Shown piece after piece: positions 8,617 to 16,853 of a DNA stretch of 64,000 nt (positions are counted from its first letter, which is position 1; each line of letters begins with the position of its first letter). The stretch covers positions 1 through 64,000 of the forward strand of contig JAEYOK010000027.1 in assembly GCA_023411795.1 (NCBI GenBank). The letters run 5' to 3'. The notes under the pieces were generated by a model. That model was not told the origin of the DNA. It saw only the letters and a list, made by a program, of their open reading frames with translations, and ran no database searches. This DNA comes from Bacillota bacterium. Its GTDB lineage: Bacteria > Bacillota > Clostridia > DSM-8532. Position numbers and translations under genes: made by a program.

Positions 8617-8642
8617 GTAGCCCACCCTTAGTGCTGGGCTAC
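8617..8642. other. Stem-loop upstream of dnaX
   Basis: Perfect 8-bp arms (GTAGCCCA / TGGGCTAC) around a 10-base loop, about 150 bases upstream of dnaX. No clear T-run follows on either strand. It lies in the long leader between the SRP RNA terminator and dnaX and could be regulatory or a weak terminator. Confidence 0.5.
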
Positions 8643-8748
8643 TTCTATTGTTTGTCTGTGTTGATATTGTCATATTTAGGTCTTAAAGCGGGAGCGAGAA
8701 CCTTTTCAGTCCGCCAAAACTAACGGGAACAAATTCATAATACAACAT

Positions 8749-8796
8749 GGGGACACACCCCTGCTTTGTGGGTCTAGCTTGCCGAGGAATGTCCCC
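8749..8796. repeat. 48-bp dispersed hairpin repeat, copy 1
   Basis: Begins GGGGACACACC and ends GGAATGTCCCC, so its ends form a short inverted repeat. It matches the copy at 9293-9340 at 40 of 48 positions with no gaps. The middle can form a second hairpin (ACCC...GGGT). It is intergenic, between the SRP RNA terminator and dnaX. Confidence 0.8.
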
Positions 8797-8804
8797 GCTT
8801 AGTT

Positions 8805-8837
8805 CGGAACACAGATGAACCGTCCCCCTGTGTTCCG
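8805..8837. repeat. Hairpin carrying the AACCGTCCCC motif
   Basis: Perfect 10-bp arms CGGAACACAG / CTGTGTTCCG enclose a 13-base loop with GAACCGTCCCC. The loop motif is the same as the arm of the inverted repeat at 2115-2170. It stands eight bases after repeat copy 1, making a compound repeat cluster. Confidence 0.75.
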
Positions 8838-8896
8838 GCACAATAACCTAAAATGAGTAAAAGTCAACGTCCCCTTTACTCATTTTGTCAGAACGC

Positions 8897-8919
8897 AAAA
8901 AAACGAGGGTAAACCTCGC
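8897..8919 (-). terminator. Terminator of the SRP RNA gene
   Basis: On the minus strand CGAGG-TTTAC-CCTCG is followed by TTTTTTTG, about 15 bases after the mature SRP RNA 3' end. Confidence 0.85.
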
Positions 8920-8932
8920 TTTTTACAAATTA

Positions 8933-9202
8933 AACCGTGCACCTGTCTTCGACAGACAAATACAAACGTACCATGCGCAGCATACTCGAATCAGGCAAAC
9001 TCGCGGCACACCCAGAGGATCCGCTTACCGCTGCTTCCTTCCGGACCTGACGGGGTTCACAGTTCTGAATTGCGCAAGACCCAATCTTCATTGTACCTTG
9101 CAACATAACTGACTCTACACTTGTAAGCCTCTGACAGGGATTCAACTCCGCTATAGCGGATTGCGGATACAGGGCACCGCTACCTCCCCGTCTAGCACGG
9201 TA
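8933..9202 (-). ncRNA. ffs: Signal recognition particle RNA (large Bacillus type)
   Basis: The domain IV hallmark GTCAGGTCCGGAAGGAAGCA lies on the minus strand around 9030-9052; this is the binding site for Ffh. Upstream, GGGGAGGTAGCGGTGCCCTG and ATCCGCTATAGCGG match the 5' Alu-like domain of the roughly 270-nt RNA of Bacillus and Clostridium. The two ends, ACCGTGC and GCACGGT, are complementary and close the molecule. End positions are set from this pairing and may be off by a few bases. With Ffh it delivers membrane and secreted proteins to the translocon. The gene lies upstream of dnaX on the same strand, as in Bacillus subtilis, with its own terminator. Confidence 0.96.
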
Positions 9203-9233
9203 ATGCTAATTATATAGTATTTTGTTGCATGAA

Positions 9234-9367
9234 GCAAGCCTAATAATTGGTTTCAAAGCTGAAATAAAGCTGTCATTGCTTGACTAATAAATGAGGACAC
9301 ACCGCTGCTTCGTGAGTCTGGCCTGCTGCGGAATGTCCCCATTTTTTCTTACGCAAGCCTAATAATT
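9234..9367. repeat. 15-bp direct repeats flanking a repeat copy
   Basis: GCAAGCCTAATAATT occurs at 9234-9248 and again at 9353-9367. The 104 bases between them contain hairpin repeat copy 2. Direct repeats on both sides of a small element may be a target-site duplication or the trace of a local duplication. Confidence 0.7.
9293..9340. repeat. 48-bp dispersed hairpin repeat, copy 2
   Basis: Copy of the element at 8749-8796 with eight substitutions and no gaps, ending in the same GGAATGTCCCC followed by a T-run (ATTTTTTC) on the plus strand. It lies just after the stop of the acyl-CoA synthetase gene. Confidence 0.8.
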
Positions 9368-9378
9368 AGGTAAAGGGC

Positions 9379-11034
9379 TTATTTTTGGTCCTTGGCACGA
9401 ATTTCAGTACGGCGGATTTTCCCGCTGATGGTTTTTGGGAGCTCTGTTACGAACTCTATTATACGGGGATATTTGTATGGCGCAGTATGGGTTTTAACAT
9501 ACTCCTGAATTTCTGCCTTTAGCTCTTCGGAAGGCTCATATCCCTTTACCAGTACAATTGTAGCTTTTACAAGCTGGCCTCTTACAGGATCGGGTACACC
9601 TGTTACGGCACACTCCAATACAGATTTATGCTCCATTATGACACTTTCCACTTCAAATGGCCCGATGCGATATCCGGAGGACTTAATGATATCGTCTGTT
9701 CTGCCCACATACCAGAAATAGCCATCCTCATCTCTGTATGCAGTATCACCGGTATGATAGAGCCCATCATGCATAGCTTGTCTTGTCTTTTCTGCATCTC
9801 TGTAATACTCCAGCATAAGACCGGTGGGAATGCCTTTGTCAAGCCTTATGACTATCTCTCCGACTTCACCAGGTTCGACGCTTTTTCCGTTTTCATCTAC
9901 AAGATCCATATCATATAAGGGGGAAGGCTTACCCATAGATCCGGGTTTAGGATCCATCCAGGTGGATGTCAAAAGGCATAGTGTGGTTTCGGTTTGCCCA
10001 AAGCCTTCCATCAGCCTGATACCCGTTAATTCCTTAAATCTGTTGAACACTTCCGGATTCAAAGCTTCGCCTGCAGTTGTACAATACTTTACAGATGAAA
10101 GATCATACTTGGTGAGGTCTTCTTTTATAAGAAATCTGTAAATTGTCGGCGGGGCACAAAAGGTTGTTACCTTGTATTTTGCTATCCTTTTTAGCATTTC
10201 ATCAGGATTAAACCTATCAAAATCATAGGTAAAAACAGCAGCTTCAGCAAGCCACTGACCATATAATTTTCCCCAGACAGCCTTCCCCCAACCGGTTTCG
10301 GCAACAGTTAGATGTAGGCCTTCAGGGTCCACATTATGCCAGTAAACTGCAGTAGGGATATGCCCAAGTGAATAATAATGGTTGTGAGCAACCATTTTGG
10401 GCATTCCAGTTGTGCCTGATGAGAAATACATAAGCATTATTTCTTCGGCTTTAGGCCTTTCTTCACCTGTGGGTGCCATGAAAGCGGGAGCTTGCGCTAT
10501 TCCATCTTCATAGCTTAACCAGCCCTTTTTATTTCCTCTTGCCAGAATCTTGATACTGAGAGTATCTGTCTCTTTTTGAGCTTCATCAATTAAGTCAGAA
10601 ATATGTCCATCGGATGTACAAACTACAGCTTTAATGCTGGCAGCGTTCACACGATAGACTATATCTTTTATCATTAGCTGATTCGTTGCCGGGATGGCTA
10701 TTGCTCCAATTTTATGGAGAGCCATCATGCAATACCACCATTCAAAATGGCGTTTAAGAATCAACATAACCGCATCGCCTTTTCTTATCCCAAGGCTCAG
10801 GAAATATGAAGCAACCTTATCGCTGTTTTCTTTCATATCTTTAAAAGTAATAAATTTCTCATCACCGGTTTCATTACACCAAACCATTGCCAATTTATCC
10901 GGCTTTTCATTTGCCAGCCTGTCAACAACATCATAAGCAAAGTTATAGTTCTCATCTTTTTTAAAAGATACCTTTTCAACATTTCCTTCTTTATTAAGTG
11001 TTTCGATTACAAACTCCTTATATAACCTCGACAT
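9379..11034 (-). CDS. AMP-forming acyl-CoA synthetase
   Basis: This is a 551 aa member of the ANL (acyl/aryl-CoA synthetase) superfamily, which activates a carboxylic acid with ATP and then forms the CoA thioester. The P-loop-like motif YFSSGTTGMPKM, the FGQTETT core, the hinge YHTGDTAYRDEDGYFWYVGR (core YHTGDTA) and the C-terminal PKTISGKIRR with its catalytic Lys are all present. Overall it resembles medium-chain or branched/aryl-acid synthetases; the true acid is unknown. The ATG at 11034 overlaps the stop codon of the regulator gene as TAATG, with GGGAGGA seven bases ahead, so the two are translationally coupled. Both lie behind a T-box leader, suggesting a link to amino-acid synthesis. 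Confidence 0.94.
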   Translation of the reverse strand: MSRLYKEFVIETLNKEGNVEKVSFKKDENYNFAYDVVDRLANEKPDKLAMVWCNETGDEKFITFKDMKENSDKVASYFLSLGIRKGDAVMLILKRHFEWWYCMMALHKIGAIAIPATNQLMIKDIVYRVNAASIKAVVCTSDGHISDLIDEAQKETDTLSIKILARGNKKGWLSYEDGIAQAPAFMAPTGEERPKAEEIMLMYFSSGTTGMPKMVAHNHYYSLGHIPTAVYWHNVDPEGLHLTVAETGWGKAVWGKLYGQWLAEAAVFTYDFDRFNPDEMLKRIAKYKVTTFCAPPTIYRFLIKEDLTKYDLSSVKYCTTAGEALNPEVFNRFKELTGIRLMEGFGQTETTLCLLTSTWMDPKPGSMGKPSPLYDMDLVDENGKSVEPGEVGEIVIRLDKGIPTGLMLEYYRDAEKTRQAMHDGLYHTGDTAYRDEDGYFWYVGRTDDIIKSSGYRIGPFEVESVIMEHKSVLECAVTGVPDPVRGQLVKATIVLVKGYEPSEELKAEIQEYVKTHTAPYKYPRIIEFVTELPKTISGKIRRTEIRAKDQK

Positions 11035-11618
11035 TAACCCATCCTCCCGTCTTGATCCTTGATTACAACAGCCAGAAACAGACATGTCTCCCCATTTGTA
11101 GCAACCATTCCATGTCTGTGTGAGGCATCATAATATACCGAGTCACCAGCTTCCATGACAAACTCGTGATCATCAATTTTAACCTTCAATGAACCTGACA
11201 GAATATAGTCAAACTCTTGGCCGTCATGACTCCTTTGAAGAATCTCGCCCTTATCGGCTAATTCGTCGTAAGTAGCCTCAACCAGGAATGGCTCGGCATT
11301 TCTGTTTTTAAAGAGATATGCTAGGCTTTGATACTTAAAGCCCTTTCTTCTCTCAATTGAAAGGCCTTTTCCTTTCTTTACGTGTGTGTAAACCGAAAGA
11401 GTCGGGCTGCTGCCTGTCAGAAGCTCGCTTATATCAAGACTCAGCCGAGTGGCAACCTTATACAGAAAGGTAAAGGAAAAATCCCGTTTCCCGTCTTCAT
11501 AACTTAAGTATTCCTCCTGTGAAACTTCAACAAGCTGCGCCATTTCTGCTACAGAGATGCCAAAATCCTCTCTTAAGCCTCTAATTCGCTCTGCAATCTC
11601 AATAATCTTGTCATTCAT
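11034..11618 (-). CDS. XRE-family regulator with cupin domain
   Basis: This is a 194 aa regulator. Residues 5-65 form a Cro/CI-type helix-turn-helix (IRGLREDFGISVAEMAQLVE), and the C-terminal 75 residues form a cupin_2 barrel (GQEFDYILSGSLKVKIDDHE, then DASHRHG). Proteins of this type sense small molecules through the cupin and control neighbouring metabolic genes. I chose the ATG at 11618, which has GGAGG eight bases ahead, over an ATG six codons upstream that itself overlaps this site. Pairing of XRE-cupin regulators with acyl-CoA synthetases is common in Clostridia and archaea. A 9-bp imperfect palindrome upstream (11650-11674) may be its operator. Confidence 0.94.
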   Translation of the reverse strand: MNDKIIEIAERIRGLREDFGISVAEMAQLVEVSQEEYLSYEDGKRDFSFTFLYKVATRLSLDISELLTGSSPTLSVYTHVKKGKGLSIERRKGFKYQSLAYLFKNRNAEPFLVEATYDELADKGEILQRSHDGQEFDYILSGSLKVKIDDHEFVMEAGDSVYYDASHRHGMVATNGETCLFLAVVIKDQDGRMG

Positions 11619-11649
11619 TCCATTTACCTCCTTCATTAATATAAGGGCT

Positions 11650-11674
11650 AGTATGGCTAAACATAAGCCACACT
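11650..11674. promoter_or_regulatory. Possible operator of the XRE-cupin regulator
   Basis: AGTATGGCT and AGCCACACT are 9-base arms (one mismatch) around a 7-base centre. The element lies between the T-box terminator and the regulator's ribosome binding site, so it could be an operator or simply an RNA stem in the leader. Confidence 0.4.
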
Positions 11675-11709
11675 GATAATAAGAACCGGGAACCTTGTTA
11701 TTTCATAAT

Positions 11710-11983
11710 AAAAAAGCCCATCCCGGCGACAGTTAATACTGTTGCAGGGACGAGCATATAACCCGTGGTACCACCCATATTTGGCTTTAATAAAGCCCTC
11801 TTTGCAGGTTCCGACAAACCCTGGCCTGTAACGCAGCCTCACGCGATACCTTACAAATTATCTCAGATATCGGGCTTCGGAGTGATGCCTATAGTAAATA
11901 TCCCTCCTGTTTTCACTAGACACAGGCTCTCTGAGCGGATAGAAAAACTACAGAATCTCCTTCATCGCTTTTCTTATATGATT
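11710..11983 (-). promoter_or_regulatory. T-box riboswitch leader
   Basis: On the minus strand the leader contains the T-box core GGGTGGTACCACGGG (around 11761-11777) that forms the antiterminator, and downstream a strong terminator with arms GCTCGTCCC/GGGATGGGC followed by six T (11755-11710). The conserved AGAGAGCC of Stem I lies near 11928-11935. The bulge UGGU predicts a tRNA with discriminator base A. In Stem I, GGAG pairs with CUCC and CUGUAG with CUAUAG, leaving GCAUCA as the 3' side of the specifier loop; AUC (Ile) or GCA (Ala) then fit best. The element controls the XRE-cupin/acyl-CoA synthetase pair. The T-box call is strong; the specifier is tentative. Confidence 0.92.
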
Positions 11984-11989
11984 ACCACT

Positions 11990-12018
11990 ATCATACAATT
12001 ACATTTATTCTCTGTCAA
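11990..12018 (-). promoter_or_regulatory. Promoter of the T-box operon
   Basis: TTGACA (12018-12013), a 17-base spacer and TATGAT (11995-11990) on the minus strand: a nearly consensus sigma-A promoter placed so that the transcript starts just before Stem I of the T-box. Confidence 0.85.
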
Positions 12019-12081
12019 TAAAAAATCCCAGACAATTCTCGAGAACTTAAAGTATTTTTCTAACGAATTTTATTCGTTTAG

Positions 12082-12702
12082 TTATTCTTTTTCTTTTACC
12101 CTCTTGATTACCTTTAAGCGGGAGAATTCTTCCCTGTCCTTCTCCTCAAGAACATTGGCTATTGTGGATGTGATATCCTCGTATTTTGGAATCATTATGT
12201 TCTTAAGTGCATTGGTACGTTTCATAGTACGCCGTATATTAGTTGCAAGCCTGTATATGGAATTTTCAATTTCAGCTAATTGTGTTGTAAGGATTTTAAC
12301 ACGTTCAAATTTCTCCCTTGCTATATCAAGGGTTGCATTGGTCATACGAAAGCCGTATCGTGGTTGCATTTGCTTTTGATCAATAGAGACTATGGGTATT
12401 TCAACACCCATAACACTTTGAGCTCTGATTTGTATGCTTTCCTCCTCCGGTATGGCAAATCCTATTTGCTGAACAAGCGAGATTCCCATACTGACATTTG
12501 CATCTTGAAGGGCCTCGTAGGCTTCGCTAAAAACAACAAGTATTTCATCATTGACCTTTCTTGCCTTGTCAACCATATTCATCATTTCACGAACAAGAAT
12601 GTTCCTTTTTTTATCAAGCAACTCATAGCCCTGACGAGATAAAGCCAGTGAGTTTTTAGCGATTATCAGGTTGCCTTTAGTCGGAAACAGCGTCATATCC
12701 AT
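12082..12702 (-). CDS. ntpD: V-type ATP synthase subunit D
   Basis: This is the central-stalk rotor subunit, 206 aa, a long antiparallel coiled coil that turns inside the A3B3 head. The N-terminal start FPTKGNLIIAKNSLALSRQG (core PTKGNL) and the C-terminal helix with RRTMKRTNALKNIMIPKYE (core RTNALKNIMIP) are family hallmarks. Length is normal. It is the last gene of a nine-gene operon transcribed on the minus strand and starts two bases after subunit B ends. No clear terminator follows; the next promoter (T-box operon) starts about 65 bases downstream on the same strand. Confidence 0.96.
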   Translation of the reverse strand: MDMTLFPTKGNLIIAKNSLALSRQGYELLDKKRNILVREMMNMVDKARKVNDEILVVFSEAYEALQDANVSMGISLVQQIGFAIPEEESIQIRAQSVMGVEIPIVSIDQKQMQPRYGFRMTNATLDIAREKFERVKILTTQLAEIENSIYRLATNIRRTMKRTNALKNIMIPKYEDITSTIANVLEEKDREEFSRLKVIKRVKEKE

Positions 12703-12704
12703 GA

Positions 12705-14099
12705 TTAAAAATCACCATCCCCTGAGTCGGTGCTCTGATAATACTTCTCTATGGTTTCCGGAGATAGACGGTCAAGTTCTCCTATGGGTAGCAATCTCAA
12801 AAGTCTCCACCCTAAATCAAGAGTATCTTTTATGCTCCTGTTCTCCTGGAAATTCTGAGCAATGAAATTCTCCTCAAATTCACGACCAAAATTCATATAA
12901 AGCTTATCAATATCGCTCAATTCTTCCTCTCCGATTACCGATGCAAGAGCTCTTACATCCTGTACCCTAGCATAAGAAGCAAATAGCTGGTTGGAAACCT
13001 GCGCATGATCGTCCCGTGTATAACCTTCCCCTATACCATCCTTCATAAGACGTGAGAGCGATGGCAATATGCTGATTGGCGGATATACCCCTTTAAACGC
13101 AAGGCTTTTATCCAATACAATCTGACCTTCGGTTATATACCCTGTTAAATCAGGAATAGGATGAGTAATATCGTCATTAGGCATTGTAAGAATAGGTATT
13201 TGGGTTATTGAGCCTTTACGCCCTTTAACCATACCTGCACGTTCATAAATCGAAGCTAAGTCACTATATAAATATCCCGGATATCCTTTTCTTGAAGGGA
13301 TTTCACCCTTGGATGAGGATATCTCGCGCAAAGCTTCGGCATAGGATGACATATCGGTCATAATAACCAGTACATGCATATTCTTTTCATAGGCTAAATA
13401 TTCGGCCGCAGTTAAAGCACATCTCGGGGTTACTATTCTTTCTACAACGGGGTCATTGGCAAGATTTAAAAACATAACCACCCGGTCAAGAACACCGCTC
13501 TTCTGGAAGCTCTGTTTAAAATACTCGGCCACATCATGCTTAACTCCCATTGCTGCAAACACAACCGCAAAGTTTTCGTCCTCGGTATCGCCAATTTTAG
13601 CTTGGCGTACAATTTGGACAGCAAGCTGATTATGAGGCAGACCGCTACCTGAAAACACCGGTAGCTTTTGTCCCCTGATTAGTGTAGTAAGCCCATCAAT
13701 AGAAGATATGCCTGTCTGTATAAAGTTTCTGGGATACTCCCTCATTACAGGATTAATAGGCTCTCCGTTTACATCCCAGCTTTTCTCCGGATATATTTCA
13801 CCAAGCCCGTCCACAGGTCTGCCTACCCCGTCCAGCACTCTTCCCAGAAGCTCCATTGATAGGGGCATTTTTAAAGGTTTTCCTAAAAGCCTAGTATGAG
13901 TGTTATCAAGGGATACCCCACGGGTTCCTTCGAATATCTGAATTACACATAATTCACCATCTATCCTGATAATACGACCTAGCCGTTTATTCTTCCCCAC
14001 AGTGATTTCAACCATTTCTTCAAAGGAAGCATTCTTTACTCCATCAATGACAACCAATGGTCCCGTGATCTCTTTTAGCCCCATGTATTCTACATTCAT
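12705..14099 (-). CDS. ntpB: V-type ATP synthase subunit B
   Basis: This is the non-catalytic nucleotide-binding subunit of the V1 head, 464 aa. It has the SGSGLPHNQLA motif in place of a functional P-loop, as expected for B, and the highly conserved stretches MTDMSSYAEALREIS and PSRKGYPGYLYSDL. A short N-terminal beta-barrel domain covers residues 1-75. The start MNVEYMGLKEITGPLV agrees with relatives, and the ATG overlaps the subunit A stop codon (ATGA), showing translational coupling. With subunit A it forms alternating pairs that make or hydrolyse ATP. Confidence 0.97.
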   Translation of the reverse strand: MNVEYMGLKEITGPLVVIDGVKNASFEEMVEITVGKNKRLGRIIRIDGELCVIQIFEGTRGVSLDNTHTRLLGKPLKMPLSMELLGRVLDGVGRPVDGLGEIYPEKSWDVNGEPINPVMREYPRNFIQTGISSIDGLTTLIRGQKLPVFSGSGLPHNQLAVQIVRQAKIGDTEDENFAVVFAAMGVKHDVAEYFKQSFQKSGVLDRVVMFLNLANDPVVERIVTPRCALTAAEYLAYEKNMHVLVIMTDMSSYAEALREISSSKGEIPSRKGYPGYLYSDLASIYERAGMVKGRKGSITQIPILTMPNDDITHPIPDLTGYITEGQIVLDKSLAFKGVYPPISILPSLSRLMKDGIGEGYTRDDHAQVSNQLFASYARVQDVRALASVIGEEELSDIDKLYMNFGREFEENFIAQNFQENRSIKDTLDLGWRLLRLLPIGELDRLSPETIEKYYQSTDSGDGDF

Positions 14100-15889
14100 A
14101 CTTCCTTCACCCTTCCGGAGGTCTTATAGTCCGAATCAATGCCATCAAGAATTTTCTTTATTTTTTCATTCAAGCCATTAAAGGCTCCCATATCCTCATT
14201 GGATATATTATATTTAATCTTTATTAGCTCCTCAAATGCCCCTGTTCTACGAATTACAGAAACAGGTATTCCTTTAGAAACCAGCTTTATAGCATTCTCA
14301 TAAAGTTTAAGTAAAGAATCCATCATAAAATATTGTTTTTGAATCGGAACATAGGTATCCTGCTCATGGTAAGCATTTTGCTGTAAAAAGCCCTGACGTA
14401 TTACCTTAGCCATTTCAAGAACAAGCTTTTGCTCCTCGGGGAGAATATCGCTACCTATTAGCTTGACGATATCCAAGAGCTTGCCTTCCTCCTGTAAAAT
14501 ACGGCTAATCTTTATTTTCTTATCCATAAATTCAGGATGAGCATTTTCTTTATACCAGTTATTGAGCTCGTCACTATATTCGCTATAGCTATTGATCCAG
14601 TTAATAGCGGGGTAGTGCCTGGTATATGCCAATGCCTTATCAAGAGCCCAAAAGCACCTAATAAAGCGCTTCGTATTCTGAGTAACAGGTTCGGAAAAAT
14701 CTCCTCCCTGGGGTGAAACCGCTCCAATTATTGATACCGAACCCTGAGTACCATTATGGTTCTCAACACGGCCGGCTCTTTCATAAAATTCCGATAGCCT
14801 TGAAGGCAGATATGCGGGAAAGCCCTCTTCAGCAGGCATTTCTTCCAAACGCCCCGATATTTCTCTTAAGGCTTCAGCCCATCGTGATGTGGAATCGGCC
14901 ATAATAGCAACATCGTAGCCCATGTCACGATAATACTCAGCTAGGGTTATACCGGTATATATTGAGGCTTCTCTCGCTGCAACAGGCATATTTGAAGTAT
15001 TACCGATAAGTACCGTTCTTTCCATCAAAGGTCTTCCACTCCTAGGGTCTATGAGCTTAGGGAAGTCCTCCAGCACCTCGGTGATTTCATTACCACGCTC
15101 ACCGCAGCCTACGTAAACTATAATATCTGCATTAGCCCATTTGGCCAGTTGGTGCTGGGTAAGGGTTTTTCCTGTACCAAAGCCACCTGGGATAGCTGCC
15201 GCTCCTCCTTTTGCCATAGGAAACAATGTATCTATTACTCTTTGACCTGTAATCAGTGGTATATCGAGAGGAAGTCTGCGACTATAAGGTCTTGGCTCAC
15301 GTACAGGCCATTCCTGAACAAGAGTAAGCCTATGCATCTGCCTTTCGCCTTTAACCTTTACAATTGTTTGGTTAATGTTATATAAACCGTCATCAACAAC
15401 TTCAATAATCTCTCCCTCTATATTTGGGGGCACCATTATCTTATGGTTGACCGACTCGGTCTCTTTAACCTCAGCCAAAACTCGGCCCTGTTTTACATAA
15501 TCACCGGGCTTAACAAGTATTTTTACTTCCCACAGCTTATCTGTGTCCAGGTTATCCATAACACTGCCGCGTTTTATAAATATTCCGGTATCTTTCGCAA
15601 TCTGTGTAAGAGGCCTTTCAATACCGTCGAATATATTTCCTATGATACCCGGTCCGAGTTTAATTGTGAGGGGTCTGCCCGTTGAAATCACAGGCTCACC
15701 GGGTTTTAACCCTGTGGTGTTTTCATAAACCTGGACAATGGTTTCAGTATCCAGTACTCTTATAACCTCACCAATAAGCCTGTCATGGCCTACCAACACC
15801 ATTTCAAGCATCTGGAAAGCATGCCTCCCGCTAACCTTAATAACCGGACCGTTTATACCATATATAATACCATGTGATGTTATTTCCAT
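14096..15889 (-). CDS. ntpA: V-type ATP synthase subunit A (catalytic)
   Basis: This is the catalytic subunit of the V1 head, 597 aa. Residues 1-75 are the N-terminal barrel, 110-190 the bulge domain found only in A subunits, and the P-loop PGGFGTGKT is at 234-242. The motifs ERGNEITEVL and STSRWAEALREISGRLEEMP (core SRWAEALREIS) carry the catalytic Glu and phosphate-contacting residues. The P-loop has GG-FGTGKT where many relatives have GPFGAGKT, a mild variation within the family. It lies between subunits E and B as in other bacterial V-type operons. Confidence 0.97.
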   Translation of the reverse strand: MEITSHGIIYGINGPVIKVSGRHAFQMLEMVLVGHDRLIGEVIRVLDTETIVQVYENTTGLKPGEPVISTGRPLTIKLGPGIIGNIFDGIERPLTQIAKDTGIFIKRGSVMDNLDTDKLWEVKILVKPGDYVKQGRVLAEVKETESVNHKIMVPPNIEGEIIEVVDDGLYNINQTIVKVKGERQMHRLTLVQEWPVREPRPYSRRLPLDIPLITGQRVIDTLFPMAKGGAAAIPGGFGTGKTLTQHQLAKWANADIIVYVGCGERGNEITEVLEDFPKLIDPRSGRPLMERTVLIGNTSNMPVAAREASIYTGITLAEYYRDMGYDVAIMADSTSRWAEALREISGRLEEMPAEEGFPAYLPSRLSEFYERAGRVENHNGTQGSVSIIGAVSPQGGDFSEPVTQNTKRFIRCFWALDKALAYTRHYPAINWINSYSEYSDELNNWYKENAHPEFMDKKIKISRILQEEGKLLDIVKLIGSDILPEEQKLVLEMAKVIRQGFLQQNAYHEQDTYVPIQKQYFMMDSLLKLYENAIKLVSKGIPVSVIRRTGAFEELIKIKYNISNEDMGAFNGLNEKIKKILDGIDSDYKTSGRVKEV

Positions 15890-15921
15890 TTACCCACCTT
15901 CAATTTGTATCAGATTGATTT

Positions 15922-16518
15922 TTAATCAATAGAAAGTCCGTAGTTCTCCAAAAAAGCTGCTTTCTCATCGTTCAGCCGCTTTTCAAATGAGTAGTCATGC
16001 ATGAAACCCTTTGTCATGTTCCTTATCAAGCAACCGCCCAGCAGTTGTTCTTCACTCTCAGATAACTCAAATATAGCGCCTGTTTTGGTCCTTATCTCTT
16101 CAATGAGTGGAATATCTTCACTATCCACATTCACTTGAATCTTTCCTTGACCGATTTCTTCTAAACCTCGCATAATAGTTTCTATCATAAAGTTCTTATA
16201 CTCTTCACTTCGTCTGAATTCCTTCAGTTTTGCTCTGACACTAGAAAATACTGATTTTAAAATCTCCTCACGACGATTGAAAAGAGTCTGTTTGCTTAGT
16301 AAAATAGCCTTTGAAACCTCTTCATTAAAGTCTTTTTCTATATTAGTCACCGATTCATGAATCAGCTCATACGCATGCTTTAAGAATAATATCTCTTTTT
16401 CTGAGACTTTTTGTACACTTTCCTTCTCAGCCTGAGATATCATCTCTTTTTTCTTTGCATCGGCTTCCTTCATTACCATATATGAAAATTTATTGAACTT
16501 TTCTTCATTCCTGTCCAT
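15922..16518 (-). CDS. ntpE: V-type ATP synthase subunit E
   Basis: This is a peripheral-stalk subunit, 198 aa. Residues 1-100 are a long charged helix (FSYMVMKEADAKKKEMISQA) that would form a coiled coil with subunit H, and the C-terminal 95 residues form the globular part that binds the A/B head (LIEEIRTKTGAIFELSESEEQ, core GAIFELSESE; then GGCLIRN). Sequence conservation in this family is low, and the call relies on length, pattern and position between F and A. Confidence 0.9.
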   Translation of the reverse strand: MDRNEEKFNKFSYMVMKEADAKKKEMISQAEKESVQKVSEKEILFLKHAYELIHESVTNIEKDFNEEVSKAILLSKQTLFNRREEILKSVFSSVRAKLKEFRRSEEYKNFMIETIMRGLEEIGQGKIQVNVDSEDIPLIEEIRTKTGAIFELSESEEQLLGGCLIRNMTKGFMHDYSFEKRLNDEKAAFLENYGLSID

Positions 16519-16536
16519 AAAAACTCCTGCCTCTTA

Positions 16537-16845
16537 CTATAGCTTTATACCAATAGCCTCATTGACACTTCCCATAATGTAATCAGGCGGACGTCTGGTC
16601 CCATGACGATCCGGAATCTCGACTATAAGAGGTCTTGAGCGATTAAGTTTTATATCGGAAATAACTTCCGGAATAAGCTCAACTAAGAGCTCCGTAACAA
16701 GGATGATGCCTATATCTTTATCAGCCATGGCTTTTTCTAAAGCAGTCAGTACTTCCTCTCGCCCTTGCACAACTACACCGTCAACTCCTGCAAGCCGCAA
16801 GCCGATTCTTGTATCAATATTGTCACTAATCAGAAACATTTTCAT
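16537..16845 (-). CDS. V-type ATP synthase subunit F
   Basis: This is a small rotor subunit, 102 aa, that binds subunit D in the central stalk. It opens with a Rossmann-like strand (MFLISDNIDTRIGLRLAGVDG, core DNIDTRIGLRLAG) and has the typical DIGIILVTELL and RPLIVEIPDRHGTRRPPDYI (core PLIVEIPDRHG). Length matches the family. It is named NtpG in Enterococcus and AtpF in other schemes. It starts eight bases after the subunit K stop. Confidence 0.94.
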   Translation of the reverse strand: MKMFLISDNIDTRIGLRLAGVDGVVVQGREEVLTALEKAMADKDIGIILVTELLVELIPEVISDIKLNRSRPLIVEIPDRHGTRRPPDYIMGSVNEAIGIKL

Positions 16846-16853
16846 GTTGACCT

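Noticed and set aside
8885..9145. Short frames on both strands across the SRP RNA gene
   Set aside because: The sequence is fully explained by the structured SRP RNA; reading frames here are incidental.
8540..9378. tRNA genes near the SRP RNA, as in Bacillus
   Set aside because: I looked for T-loop (GTTCRANNC) and acceptor pairings on both strands and found none outside the SRP RNA structure.
11034..11618. Phage-repressor interpretation of the XRE-type regulator
   Set aside because: The C-terminal cupin domain, coupling to an acyl-CoA synthetase and the T-box leader point to metabolic control; no phage genes are near.
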